A DNA stretch of 64,000 nt from Zea mays (GCF_902167145.1 NC_050096.1:200462566-200526565); one strand, 5' to 3'. Shown: positions 47,091-59,393, counted from the first letter of the stretch. Notes: generated by a model from the letters alone, not told the origin. Made by a program: numbers and translations.

Positions 47091-48249
47091 TGAAAGGGAA
47101 ATAGGCTTACACCTTTTCCTAAATTGATTTTGGTGGTTGAATTGCCCAACACAAATAATTGGACTAACTAGTTTGCTCTAGTCTATAAGTTTTACAGGTG
47201 CCAAAGGTTCACAATAAGCCAATAAAAAGACCAAGAAAGGGTTCAAACAAAGAGAGCAAAAGACAACCCAAAGACACCCTGGTCTGGCGCACCGGACTGT
47301 CCGGTGCACCAGGGCACTTGAAGCTGAACTCGTCACCTTCGGGAAAATGGGAGACCGCTCCGCTATAATTCACCGGACTGTCCGGCGAAGCACCGGACTG
47401 TCCGGTGTGCCAGCGGAGCAATGGCTACTTCACGCGCAACGGTCGACTGCAACGCATTTAATGCGCGCCTGCGCGCGCAGAGGACAGAGCACGCGCAGTT
47501 GGCGCACCGGACAGTCTACATGACCTGTCCGGTGCACCACTGGACAGCCCAGAGGCCCCACCTGTCAGAGCTCCAACGGTCGAACCCCAACGGCCTGCTG
47601 ACGTGGCTGGCGCACCGGACTGTCCGGCGCGCCATGCGACAGCAGCCTTCCAACGACCATTTTTGGTGGTTGGGGCTATAAATACCCCAACCACCCCACC
47701 ATTCATTGTATCCAAGTTTTCCACCTTCAACACATTACAAGAGCTATAGCATTCAATTCTAGACACTCCAAAGAGATCAAATCCTCTCCCAAGTCCGGAA
47801 TCACTCCAAATCAAATAGTGGCTAGAGAGAGCGACATTTGTGTTCATTTGAGCTCTTGCGCTTGGATCACTTCTTTTCTTTCTCATTCTTCTTGTGATCA
47901 AACTCAATTGTAACCAAGGCAAGAGACACCAATTGTGTGGTGGTCCTTGCGGGAACTTTGTGTTCCGTTTGATTGAGAAAAGAAGCTCACTCGGTCTAAG
48001 TGACCGTTTGAAAGAGGGAAAGGGTTGAAAGAGACCCGGTCTTTGTGACCACCTCAACGGGGAGTAGGTTTGCAATAACCGAACCTCGGTAAAACAAATC
48101 ATCGTGTCTCGCTCTTTATTTGCCTACGATTTGTTTTTCACCCTCTCTCTCGGACTCATTTATATTTCTAACGCTAACCCGGCTTGTAGTTGTGCTTAAG
48201 TTTATAAATTTCAGATTCGCCCTATTCACCCCCCTCTAGGCGACTTTCA
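47091..48249 (+). repeat. 3' LTR of element 2
   Basis: 1,159 bp. It is about 42 bp shorter than the 5' LTR, mainly because two palindromic units present at about 21400 and 21750 are missing here. Confidence 0.95.
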
Positions 48250-48254
48250 GTAGC

Positions 48255-49250
48255 ACTGTTTTTTCGGGTGGTTCTCCATGTTTCAATTAACATAATGATC
48301 TTATCATGAACGGTAAATAAAAAACTGATAATAAAAGTGTGATCATGAATAAGTATATCTTCATACCCAAAACCACATAAAGCAATAGAAGGTACTACCC
48401 AAAAAATCAGTGGTAAACAAGGTATAAAGATAGTCAAACTAGGGTAACCTATTGGGTCCCATCAAAATTAACTTATGCAGATCATTATGATTAATAAGAA
48501 CATGATTGGGTAAAAGAGGTGATCAAGGACACAACTTGCCTAGGACTTGAGATTCTAGGTACCAACTTTCTCTTCAAGTGACTCGCAACCTCATTGCTAC
48601 TCGTAGCAATACATACAAATAGATAAGAAATACATAAAAATAACAGCACACCAAACACGCGAACAAACATCGTAAGAATATTCTACACGCCACTACGAGG
48701 GCGCAGGTTCGAGAACCATTAAAATCAGAGCTAAAACAAGGAATTTATGAATAAAACGTTATTTTAGGCGCAATAAATCTAATATATAGAATCCAGCAGA
48801 TATTGCATTTAAACTAAGCAGGTATTAAATCAAAATATTTGATTTGGTATTAATCATTAACAATTATTTTATAAAAATGCGTAGGTTAGAACTATAAATT
48901 AGATTAACTAAATTATCTAACTAATTAATATTAATTAAATAAGTAATTAATTAATTAAAACATGTGACATAATTAAAACAATGTTATTATATGTACGCAA
49001 AAAATAATATGAACCTAACACAACTTGAACATATTAAAATAAATTATTTGTTCTAGAATATATCACACTTTTAATAAGTTAGTAGGGCTGCACAGAAATA
49101 TGTGATAAGACGATGAGAAATGTTTATTTACCAATGCATGACCTAGTTGTTGTTAACTTATCATGATAGTAATTATTGTTAAATTCTTGTTGTATGACAA
49201 TCTTGTATGTAAAAGGGTCTAGATTAAATCTAACATAAAAGCAAACCGGT
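48255..49250. other. Continuation of the split TGTCACACCC repeat, then A/T-rich DNA
   Basis: The sequence resumes with the A that follows GTAGC in the reverse copy at 11960, so the older repeat continues here. 48256-48700 looks repeat-derived (motifs such as acatgattgggtaaaagagg). 48780-49230 is A/T-rich with no gene. The right end of the repeat is not identified. Confidence 0.5.
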
Positions 49251-50485
49251 ACGCCCCAATAGCCATCGGATCTGAGATCTGCGGCTGGTAACTTGTCACA
49301 CTCGTGATTTCATCAGACCCACACCTGTCTGAACCAACGACAAGGATTGAACTGACGAAGAGGTATTTTCATCGTGCGGTTACTGCCGCACAACGACCAT
49401 CCAACGACCGTGTCGTTGCCTTCTTCCACCCGATGAACGCAAACGGCGGTGCAGAGCCCACCGTGACGGCGCCATTGCCGACACATGCAAACTGACATCC
49501 CCTTGGGTCCCAACTCCGAAACAAATGGTCATATTCGAAGCTAAGACGACGTCGGGACAGAGGATAGGTTCTTACCGTATTTTCGAGTCTTGGCGTCGAG
49601 CACAGCAGCACCACGGCAGAGTATTAAACTATGGTGAGAAATCACGGCAACCCAGAGTATTAAACTATGGTGAGAAATCACGGCAACCCGAGGCTTCCAC
49701 CGCGCACGCTACAGTTCTACCAACTCCCCGCTTTGGCTAGCTAGCTTCTAATTGAGATCCCGACCAGGGAGGGGGTACGACCACAGCGCCAGCATATATA
49801 CTCAGGCATACACGGAAACGGATCACAACAACCCCAACTAGCGGCAGATACGAGCGTATATGGTAACAACCCATGGCTGTTGCAACGAACATAGCTAGAA
49901 TCTGGGAAAGGATACATGCAAGAAGCAAGATGCATGTCGATCCTGAGCAGGGGCCACATGGCGAGTGATTATGTGTGTAGAAGCCGATCGATTGTCCCAA
50001 CTGATGCTTGGTTTTATTTCTTCTAATCTATTTCTATTATCTCATGTTTCTTCCACGTTTCAACATGGTTCAAATTCTAGTTTTTCTTTTTCTTGAATTT
50101 AATTTAATTGCAGCATAAAAAACAGCATGAATTCAAGATTAAAGTTCATATGCAAAAGTACAATAAAATTCCAGCATGCAAATTCAAGTTTATTTTATAT
50201 ATATTGATTATTCATTTAAGTGAATGCTCAACATACACAATATATACATTATTTGTTTTAACAGTTCATCCAAACGTTAGTATTCATTTTTTTTGTTTGT
50301 ATTTTCCTCAATATCCAATACTTTCACCTTTTTTTAATATGTATAATAATTTAATTAAAAGTACAATTAGTTAGTTTATTTCTATATAATTAGGTTTTAA
50401 ACTAAATTCTAGTCTTTGCTAGAACACATTTATTCTAGGGAATGCAACTTTAGTGGTAAACAAATCTTTAAACTAATTCAAAATT
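49251..50485. repeat. Noncoding; 36-bp tandem duplication
   Basis: A 36-bp unit (agagtattaaactatgg...) is present twice, 49618-49653 and 49654-49689. Nothing else is recognised; the open frames here are short and lack domains. Confidence 0.6.
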
Positions 50486-51160
50486 TTGTGGAGTATTTTA
50501 CCAAAAGCTTATCATAGGATTTTCCAGTGTTACATATATGGACCGAAACAAGCTCCTCGTGTGTGGTGTGACAAGTTGAGTAGGAAACTTTGTGATGTCG
50601 TTCTAAAGGATCAAAGGTGTACATCTCTTTATTTCACTATCATAAGGATGTTAGATTTATGTTTATTCTAGTATAATATAATTATAACAATATCAATCAA
50701 AAAGTTGTCATGTATTATTGCAGGATCTTGATCAAGATTTTCTCATTGAAGGATCTAGAGAATAATCACTACTTCATATGAATAGAAGTAAACAAGAGGA
50801 TGCCATGGTATTATTGCATGATATTTATCGAGACTTCTCATTGAAGGTTTGGAGAATGTTCACTACTTAGGAATAGAGGTAAAAAAGAGGCATGATAATT
50901 TAAATTTGACACAAGCTAAATACGCAGCATATCTCCTTGGCATGGCATAATGTAAAGTTGTAAACCTATAGGCACACCATTATGCACTAGTGAAAAATTA
51001 TCCCTTCATGAAAGAAACGTTGCTAGAACCAAAAGATGCAACACAATATATAGGAGTATTATGGGTTTGACTAGACCGAATATTATATTCCTGGTTAACA
51101 AGTCATATCAATATTTGCATGCTCCTACTATAGTGCATTGGGAAGTATTAAAGTGAATAT
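50486..51160 (+). pseudogene. Decayed Ty1/copia reverse transcriptase remnant
   Basis: Broken frames recall copia RT: YGPKQAPRVWCDKLSRKL (family [15 protein letters not shown]), FSLKDLENVHYF-GIEVKK, LTQAKYAAYLL, VKPIGTPLCTSEKLSLH, and TRPNIIFLV. Many stops and frameshifts are present. It is far more decayed than elements 1-3 and belongs to a different copia family. Confidence 0.7.
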
Positions 51161-51678
51161 GAATCTTATACCAATCTCGTTGTGGAGATCTATACAGATA
51201 TAAACCCACCGTGTCATCCCTAACAGCTATGACAGAGAGGGACAAATTAAGGTCACTATCTAATTTATTTTATTTTATTCGTTTGCTAAAGTTTTTGGTT
51301 TAGCAAGTAAACTATACAGATGTCGTATGAGTTGTTGCTATCGTTGCGCGATAAACTGTGGTTGTGTCCCTAGAGTCCAGCTTCCTCGATCGGCATCAAC
51401 TCTGACGGCATTCAAACCTGCCACAACGCGCAATGACACGGGGACCGCGCAGATCGGTAGGCTAGTGAGAGAGAGAGAGGAACCTTCTTCCAGTTCGTGC
51501 AAGTGACAAGGACAGCGGCAACAAGGCGTCGCCGGCCGGAGCCTCTCGCCCGGAAGCTAGGTTGACCGACGGCCGTAGGCAACAGCGCGCGCCGTGGCAG
51601 GCGGCCGCCGTCCGCACGCGCCAATTAAGCCACACCGTTGACTCGCATCGCGGTCGCAAGGGACAAGAAGTGATCACG
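51161..51678 (+). promoter_or_regulatory. 5' flank of the EXO70 gene
   Basis: No coding feature is seen up to about 51560. A (ga)n run lies at 51466-51480. The frame of exon 1 is open upstream to 51562, but the ATG at 51679 was preferred because the MTSSFALPGPP start fits a typical N-terminus. No clear TATA box was found. Confidence 0.35.
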
Positions 51679-54041
51679 ATGACGAGTAGCTTCGCTCTCC
51701 CGGGGCCGCCGGCGGGGGACGCTCGCGTTCGCGGCGAGTGGCTCGCCGCGGCTTCCGCCTTCGGCGGCTACCTGGAACTGGAAGGTCGCGTGCATGGAGG
51801 CCAGCCTTCCGGCGCGGTCTTCACGGACTCCGCGATGCCATTGCTACTCAGCAGGTATTGAAACCGTCGAGCAGTTTGACCAACGACTAATTCTGGCTTC
51901 CTGCCCTGCCAATGTGACTGTGTCTGTGTTTGAATTGAAGCAAGGGGGCGCCGAGTTCTCTCCTCGGCGACATAGAGGCGTATCTGAACCCCATCTCCGG
52001 CGAGCTACTCGCGGACCCCGCGCTACGGCTCACCAGATACCTGGCCGCTGCGAAGTTGTCGCTGGTGCTTCAGCGGCAGCAGGCCCTTGGCACTGGCAGT
52101 GGCACGGCATCCGGCGACACGCACGAGCATGAAAAACGTCCGAAAAAATTGCTCGACCAGGCCATGTCTTCCCTCGCGATGGAGTTCTGCCACCTCCGGA
52201 TCTGGAGGCTCGACGCCGACGTGCTGCGGGGCCATCCGCATCGTCGCCTGGGTATCTCGCCCGCGTCCATCTGGGAGTCCGTCGTCAGGGGCGGCTGCCG
52301 CGGCGGTTCCAGGTCTGCTGCTGATTCGGTGGCCTCATGGCCGAGCTCCTCCTCTACCTCCTTCGGCGGCACTAGTGGCACTGGCAGCTCAAGCGGGTTC
52401 CTCTCGGCTCTGTGCGAGGACATGTCGGTCCGAAGTGACAAGGCATTCGGACGCATGGATCTTATCGACAGGAAGGTGCTGTCCACCATCAATGACATTG
52501 CGGGCCTCATGATCCAAGGTGGATACGAATACGAAGATATGCTCCGACGGGCCATCGATCGACACTCTGCTCAGCTTGCCAGGTAAGTGGGATATACAAA
52601 AAGCCATCATCTATGAAGTCGTATCTCATCAAGATATACAAAAAGTTTGATTTTGTCATTTCTCTACCCGAGTTGATTCGAATAATTCATAACGTAGTTC
52701 AAGATATACAAGTTTGGTGATTTCGCACTCCATGTGGGATCATCGACAAAGATCGAGAACCAAACTTGTACTTCATACTAGATGATATAGACATAGTAAA
52801 AACCTATACTAACGCATGTGCGCGACAGTTACCTCGAAATCCTCGACATGGACAACATTCTGGGCGGCCACAAGGAAGAGCCCAAGGAAACTGTGCTGAA
52901 CGTTTGGACAGCGGGGATGCACATCATCGTCGGTGTTCTGGGTGAGATGCGAAGGCAGTTGAACGGGCAGGATCTTGGCTGGTTCAACATGCTCAAGGAG
53001 GATTATTTCTCAGCGATCGCAAAACAATCTGTGAGGAGGCTGCTCAGAGCGGCCGATTCTATCTGCACTCAGATCCATGGCGTCGGCGTCGCGTCACCAG
53101 TCGTTGATCCAGTTCACATGATGGATACCGATGATACCTACACAGCAGTTAAGCCTGATGACCTCCTCCTGTCCAGCAGGACGGCGGTGGGTCTGGTGAT
53201 GATGTACAAGGCACTGAACTGTGGCATGCCGATAGTACTGGCACTGCTCTCTACAGGTCACGCCAAGGACTCCATCCTCGCAGAGGGCGAAGCGCTGGTG
53301 CAGCGCTTGTCGGACATGTTCGTCAAGCTATGTGTGGAGCAGAAGGAGCTGGTGAGGGCGCGGCGTTTGGACATCTCCGACACCGGCGTCCATCCCTTCA
53401 CGAGGCGCGTCATGGCTCACGTGCGGACGCTGGTCCAGCACGGGAGCACGGTCTGCCTGATGCTCAAGGGTCGCCCGAAGGCGGCGTTCCACGAGCTGGT
53501 CGCGCAGCTCGTCTCCTCGCTGGAGTGCGCGCTGGACAGCAACTCTAGAGGTCTGCAGATCCCTGGCCAGCAGCAGATGTTCCTGCTGAACAATGCACAC
53601 ATGATGCTTCAGGAGGCCAGGGCGGAGAGAGACCTGGGCCGGGTCCTAGGCGAAGGGTGGCTGGCGCGGCGCCATGACCAGCTGGACGTGTTCATCGCAG
53701 GATACGTAGACACTTCATGGGCACCTGTCGTCTCCTGTGCGCTGAGACGACGACGGAGGACCACCCGAGCACGGGAGACCTTGTGGCCGGCGTCGTCCCA
53801 CCGGCAGTCGTTTGACAAGCTCACTTGGCTCTTGGAGACCACCTGCCGGGTGCATAGAACTTGGAAAGTTAGCGATCCTCTGGTCCGGGACAAGGTGCGG
53901 GAGGCAGTGTTTCACAAGGTTGTCCCAGTGTACCGGATGCATATGGAGAATTGTCAATCGGAGAAGAAGCAGCAGCAGCAGCAGAAATGTGCGAGGCGGC
54001 ACAGCGTCGCAACTGCAGGAACTGTTCGAGGGGTAGGGTAA
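51679..54041 (+). CDS. EXO70 family exocyst subunit
   Basis: Three exons: 51679-51854, 51941-52582 and 52829-54041. Introns of 86 nt (gtattg...gaag) and 246 nt (gtaagt...gacag) keep one frame of 676 residues, the normal EXO70 length. EXO70 is the exocyst subunit that tethers secretory vesicles to plasma-membrane phospholipids. Seen: LLGDIEAYLNPISGELLADPALRLTRYLAA-type N-terminal helices, the IDRHSAQLASYLEILDMD segment across intron 2, and a C-terminal Exo70 domain with VGLVMMYKALNCGMPIVLALL, QQQMFLLNNAHMMLQEAR and LGEGWLARR. The tail has a short Gln run. Most plant EXO70 genes outside the A clade have few or no introns, so two introns are notable; the small first intron is the least certain. 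Subclade not assigned. No stop or frameshift is seen. Confidence 0.88.
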
Positions 54042-54906
54042 AATTAAGTTGTTCTTTTCTTTGTAATATATATCAAACACAAAACGAACGCACGCGTACG
54101 TACGTACGTGTGGATGGACATCGATTAGCAGTTCCTGAAGGAATTCATGAATACACGGTAGACTGAAAAGATGCAAAGTGAAGCTCTGGAAGTACGTAGT
54201 TTTTAGCGCCTGCATTCGTTCGTTCCTTCCTTTGGGACTGATGATGATGCCATGCAGATGCAGTTAGACCATTGTTGCCATTTTGCATCTACTGGTTCTA
54301 GCTAATCATTAAGGCTATCTCCGGCGGTGGTCTTGTTTATCTCACCTTCTATATTTCAAACTCTACTATGTAAACATTATATTTTGCATTCAAAATAGTC
54401 TGTAGCGTAAAACAACGTTTTGCACGTCCTCCGATCCATTTATGGGCTCTCCCGCTCAACTGGAAACAGGTAACTATTATAGTGATCAGTTATATATATA
54501 AGGATCATTCTTTGGCCAAAAATTAGAACGAGGGAATGGGAAGAGAAATCACGTACGTTTGGGATTAGAAGAGGAGGTCTCGCTCTATCTAGAAAATGAA
54601 AGACGTTTGAGATTAGAGGAGGTCGTTTTATGAAAAGGGTGGCTCCCTAATCACAAACTTGGTTGTTGACCTTATTTCATCTTTTATATGACCATGAGTC
54701 AGTTGGATAATTAGGACTTCCCATGGTTTTCTTAAATGATATGCATGTTTTGGAGGTGTTTGAATGCACTAGAAATAATAGTTAGCTGGCTAAAAACTGT
54801 TAATGAAATTAGCTAACTAACAAATAACTACCTAATTATTAAAATAGCTAATAGTTAAACTATTAGCTAGGGTGTTTATATGTCTTAACTAATTTTAGCG
54901 GCTAAC
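54042..54906. other. 3' flank of EXO70; A/T-rich
   Basis: 54050-54200 is the likely 3' untranslated region (ttgtaatatatatc). 54750-54905 has repeated gttagctggctaa / tttagcggctaac motifs, like decayed MITE ends. No gene is seen. Confidence 0.5.
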
Positions 54907-55600
54907 TGAAAGAGAAATGTGCCTTTGGGTCATCTCTATAAATGTTTTGGTGATTAGATGACCAACACAAATTACTAGTTCAGGTCGGAGCTCTAGTCCA
55001 GTGCAACGCTGACAGTAGTATTGCTTAGAGCGTGCTACAGTCGGGTGCTTGTGTAAAGCTAGGAGGATATGAATGATATTTGGATGGGGGTTGTCTTGCC
55101 CTTTATAGCCCGAGGGTAGATGTTACAATATGTACTAGTATTCTACCGAAGTGGAGTTCGGCCTCCTGATTCTGGGCCTCGTAGCCACTATGATCTCGTA
55201 TGTTGGGTCATGCTTATGGGCCTCGTAACCCCTATGTAGTCGTCTATTGAGGTGTGCGTTGTCATACCTCTGGTATGGCGTTGTGTCCCCATCCGCCTTC
55301 TGATGGGTTCATAATCTGCTTTAGACGTGGCGGTGTTTGGTGGGTTCTGTTGAGTCAGCTAATGGTGTGACTTAGGGATTTCTTTGGTACAACTTCGTCT
55401 TTCGTCATCCCCTTCACATCACCTTTCATCATGTGTAGGCGTATGCCTGGTACGGTGTATTGCCCCGTCCCCTCCAATATATGGGTCACCGTAGAGACCC
55501 CGATGTTGAGGTCTCTATGGCCGGTGTCATCCGGTCCCACTAGTTAGCAGTACATATCCGACGTCGTGTTTGACAAAGACCCGTCGAAACTTGTTCCACA
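54907..55600. mobile_element. LTR-derived fragments
   Basis: 54907-54980 (tgaaagagaaatgtgccttt...) matches the start of the solo LTR at 9230, then stops. 54985-55600 (ggtcggagctctagtccag..., ccctttatagcccgagg, ccccgatgttgagg) reads like gypsy-type LTR sequence. Ends and duplications are not found. Confidence 0.5.
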
Positions 55601-55669
55601 GTTTGGGCGTGGCTCGATAATGTCCCATCGTGCCGACATGTCCTGATAGTACTAGGTCGGCTCTTCCCG

Positions 55670-55870
55670 AGAGTCGGCTGTCGTCTTGCTGGGTTGCCCG
55701 GCGGGCCGGTTGCTCGACACATCGCCTCGCTAGGTTGCTCGGCGGGCAGGTTGCTCAACAGCCTCACCTCGATGGGTTGCTCAGCGGGTAGGTTGGTCGC
55801 CAGTCCCGTCTCGCTGGATTGCTCGGCAGCTCTGTCTCGCTGTGTTATTCGACGGATATTTGTCCGGTGG
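55670..55870. repeat. Degenerate GC-rich tandem repeat
   Basis: Four or so imperfect units of about 50 bp built on ctcgctgggttgctcggcggg. An apparent open frame here is a by-product of the repeat. Confidence 0.6.
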
Positions 55871-56181
55871 GTGGAACGGTCAGTTTGGCGGGCCATACTT
55901 GGTGGACTTTTGGATCTTCCCTCCGATCTGCTTAGCAACTGGGCCACCCGGTTCGTGGTCCGTCTATACAAAGCATTCAAACTTTTTTGTACTCTGTTCC
56001 GGGTACCAACATAAAGTATTCAGCATTTAATCTAGTTTTGGACATCCGAACAAAGCATATGTTAAAGTACCACTTTGTTAGAGAACGAGTGGCTAGAAAC
56101 TATTTGATGTTAATTTTATGCCTACAAATGATAAAGTCGCCAACGGGTTCACGAAAGCTGAAAATTTTAAAATACAGTACT

Positions 56182-56460
56182 AAGAGCATCTCTAAGAGAC
56201 TCTTTATTTTTTCTTTCTATTTAACTATCTATTTATGTTTTTCATAAAGATTACACTATATATCTCTATCTCAGTCCAACAAATTATCTATCTAGTTTGG
56301 CTAGTCAGGTGGCTAACCAAATTTAGCTAGTGAGAGAGTCAATTTAGAGAGCCAGATAGCTTGCGAGTCAGATAGCTAGTCTGTTGGAGATTTATTTTGC
56401 TATTGAGTAGCTAAAATTTGGCTTTACAAGTTATTTAGCTAGTCTCTTGGAGATGCTCTA
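56182..56460. mobile_element. MITE with gagcatctc inverted repeats
   Basis: The left end aagagcatctctaagagact and the reverse of the right end tagagcatctccaagagact are near-perfect inverted repeats about 280 bp apart. The inside is A/T-rich with tagctagt repeats. This is a common grass MITE type; superfamily not assigned. Confidence 0.75.
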
Positions 56461-58159
56461 ATATAGAAAAGGTGTGATTGGAGGCCGCAAAATAGTATAA
56501 TTTATTTATATTCTAGTTGTATATGACCTTCTATGTATAGATATAAATGGTTGGTTGATCTCTCTCTCTAAAGATAAGAGATAGATCTGATTTAGTTTAA
56601 ATAAAGACATGAAGATATAGCAAACCAAATAAAAAACTTCTTTATCTCTAAACTTGTAAACCAAAGGCACCCTATATAAAACACGTAGACACCGACTAAA
56701 GTAGCTAACGGCGTTTCAACCCGTATGCCCTCTGATTTTCTTTCGCACAGCTAGTACTTTTATCAGCTAGTGAACAAATACACGTTTTAAACCAAAATAA
56801 GTCCTGAAGTATGGACGTAAGAAAAAAAAAGGTAAAAAAAGGTGTCATCAGTCCAAAGTAGCTAGTAGTAGTATTCTTTGTACCACAGGTGCCGTGTTTA
56901 TCGGCCAGCAGACTTCTGTGGTTCTGCGCCATGGAAAGGAGCAGGATGACGCAGAGGCAAGGTTTCTGCTCATCAATGATGCATTCTCATGCCTTTCAAC
57001 TTCTTGTTTCTCCTTGGGTTTTGCAAATGCAGCTAACCGTTTGCCATGTTGCTGGATGTTGGGAAATTTTATAAGTATAGTTTTCTTCTTAGAAAAATTC
57101 GAAGCTTATTGATGTGTAAATCTACTATATACTACGTGCAAGAGTAAGATAAAAAAAGTAGATTGTTCTTTTCCCGAAAACAATCTGTATACATTCTTAT
57201 ACTAGGATCGAGTTAGTAATTAGTAAATAGTTTTTTCCCCCTTTGTTGACAAATGGGATAGGTTATTATTGCAGTCTTTCCCTTTTCACCCTTTGTGAAC
57301 AAAGCATTCGATCTCAAGCCACAGACCAACACATTGCAGAGCACTTTCCTGACCGCAAAGCACAGATCGACAAGCAACGAACTCCCGTACGTTTTGCCTT
57401 TCTATTAGCTACACATGCGTCAATCTATATCCTTGCATAGCCAACTGAAAACTGGAAGATAAGACACACCGGGCCACCAAGTTCATCCAACCATCCAAGC
57501 CCAAAGGTCTTCTGTGCAGTAATAGTGGAATTGACGATACATGTACTACGATGATTGCCTAATGGAAATACATACATTACCACGAAAAGTAGCCTGTCTT
57601 AATAAAAGACAAAAGGTTGTAGTAAATGCAAAAGGATAAAAAAAGTGCATGGGTTTGTTTCTAGTGAATCACAAACTGTGGGGAAAAAAAACAATCGCAA
57701 TTAACAGCTTCGTTTTCATCTTTTTTTTTTGGCAGTACAAGTAGTTGGTGTGAAGCAATAGACTCGTTACGCATTGCAGAGAGCTCTTTCATCCTGATCG
57801 CATATAAAGGCGCGCAGTAATGGATAGAAAAGCAAGTTCTCTTTATCTATCTACGTATGTACGTCTCTTTGCACGTGTGCGCCAATGATCTCCTCTCTGC
57901 TGCGCGCGACCGACCGAGGGATCAATCGACAACGTGGCCAGCTGAAGATTCATAAAAATCACCGAAAGTCAATCCGTGTGCCCAAAGCGGCAAAGCTAAC
58001 CCAAAGGTCTTCTCGCTACATATATACGGACAGAGAGAATAATTGGTGAAACAATAATTGATATATACCACTCCCGTTCTCAAATATTTATCACTATCTA
58101 GTTTATTTTGTTAGTTGATAAATAAAAAACAGAAAGAGTACTGATATACATATGATATA
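56461..58159. other. Intergenic, A/T-rich
   Basis: No supported gene is seen; frames at 56889-57110 and 57243-57440 lack domains and codon character. A short inverted repeat at about 58070-58140 (ccactcccgttctcaaata... with aaaaaacagaaagagta) may be a deleted Stowaway. Confidence 0.5.
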
Positions 58160-58431
58160 CTCCCTCGGTTCACTATCTTAAAGTAATGAAGTGGTAACGA
58201 AGTTTTGTCCCTAAATCAAAGTTTTAAAACTTTAACTAACAATATCTACAAAAATATTTTTTTAAAAAAATAAAGAAATTATATATTGTGCTTAGATGTT
58301 TTAACAGTAAATAAAATAGTTTTATTTTTATTTAGTCAATGTTTATAAATATTTTGTTATTAATAGTCACAGTTTCAAAACTTTGATTTAAGATAAACCT
58401 TGTTAACCTTTAAGATAGAGAACGAGCGAAA
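58160..58431. mobile_element. Stowaway-like MITE
   Basis: It begins TA|ctccctcggttcactatc. Its right part (taagatagagaacgagcgaa) is the inverted counterpart, with TA duplications at both sides. The inside holds a second inverted pair (tcaaagttttaaaact / agtttcaaaactttga). Confidence 0.75.
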
Positions 58432-58491
58432 TACTCATCTCGTTCCTTAGCCACCAGCACTACGTAATCCACTGTCTTTATTTGGAAATCA

Positions 58492-58562
58492 GCTGCATGC
58501 ATGCATGCATGCATGCACTGTACACGTGTCGTTATCTTTTGTTCTTTTCCTATCTATAAAAA
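58492..58562 (+). promoter_or_regulatory. RY-repeat, G-box-like site and TATA box before DUF761 gene
   Basis: A (gcat)n tract at about 58494-58515 gives overlapping RY motifs (CATGCA), the B3-factor recognition type. tacacgtgtc at about 58521 contains an ACGTG core. ctataaaaaaagg near 58555 is a TATA box, about 200 bp before the ATG at 58758. Binding is inferred. Confidence 0.5.
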
Positions 58563-58757
58563 AAGGACAAGGCTGCAGCCTGCAGGCACACAACACAACT
58601 CGTTCGTCATCTCCAACAGCGCCTATACACGTGCGCAACTGCGCATGCACATCTTCGCAGTTGCAGCTAGTACAGTACAACCACACCGCTCGTGAATATT
58701 TCACCTCCTCCCTCCCCGTTTAGTTCAGCCTTCAGCGACCGAGAGCAAGCAACCGCC

Positions 58758-59393
58758 ATGAAGACCATCGGCAAGGCGGCCGAGCTCGTGAGCAAGGCCG
58801 TGGGCGCGCTGCGGGGGAAGGCCGCCGTCCTCAGGGCCCGCCTCCTCTTCCTGGCCTCGCCGCGCCGGAGGGCCGCGGTGTTCGCCGGGATATCCCGCCA
58901 CACCCGCGCGCTGACGACGCCGCGCCAGCACAAGGCGAAGGCGAAGGCGGCGGCGCAGCAATACTGCCACGGCGGCAGCAGGGCGGCCCTCGCGCCGGCG
59001 GACGACGTCGAGGGACTAGGCGCCGCTGGCGGCCTCCCCCGCCATCGTCTCCCCGTCCCCGCCGCCAGCTTGCTGCTCGCAGTCCAAGAGGGCGGCGGCG
59101 GCGGCAGTGACGGCGTAGGGTGCACTGCCGACTGGGCACTCGCGCTGCGCTCGCTGTTCGACGACGACGAAGGTGGTGGCGACGGTTATCTGCCGGCGGC
59201 GGCCGCGGCGACTGATGGGCTCGACGAGGAGGAGGATCAGGACGGGACGTCGGTGATCGACGTCATCCGGAGGCGCCGAGAGGGCGACGGGCAGGAGTTC
59301 AGGATCGAGGACGAGATCGACCGGGCCGCCGACATGTACATCGCCAGGGTTCGACGCCGGATGAGCGCGCAGCTGGAGGACCTAATTGCCTAA
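58758..59393 (+). CDS. DUF761-domain plant protein
   Basis: Single exon of 211 residues from ATG at 58758; an upstream in-frame ATG at 58692 would add 22 residues, but gccATGaag has the better context. The N-terminus (MKTIGKAAELVSKAVGALRG...) is basic and helical. The middle is Ala/Gly-rich with an acidic DDDEGGGDG stretch. The C-terminal 40 residues (SVIDVIRRRREG, FRIEDEIDRAADMYIARVRRRM) match the DUF761 pattern of plant 'cotton fibre expressed' proteins. Function in this family is poorly known; several members are stress- or growth-related. High GC content is normal for grass single-exon genes. Confidence 0.8.
   Translation: MKTIGKAAELVSKAVGALRGKAAVLRARLLFLASPRRRAAVFAGISRHTRALTTPRQHKAKAKAAAQQYCHGGSRAALAPADDVEGLGAAGGLPRHRLPVPAASLLLAVQEGGGGGSDGVGCTADWALALRSLFDDDEGGGDGYLPAAAAATDGLDEEEDQDGTSVIDVIRRRREGDGQEFRIEDEIDRAADMYIARVRRRMSAQLEDLIA

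Larger units (their letters stand above)
21195..48249 (+). mobile_element. Sirevirus retrotransposon, element 2 (Ji/Opie group), host of nested insertions
   Basis: The ends are LTRs 21195-22395 and 47091-48249, with duplication GTAGC (21190-21194 and 48250-48254). Without element 3 and one duplicated CCACC it is about 9.1 kb, the size of a full Ji/Opie element. Gag and pol carry several frameshifts and stops. Pol is split at 26589/44520 by element 3. Confidence 0.95.
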
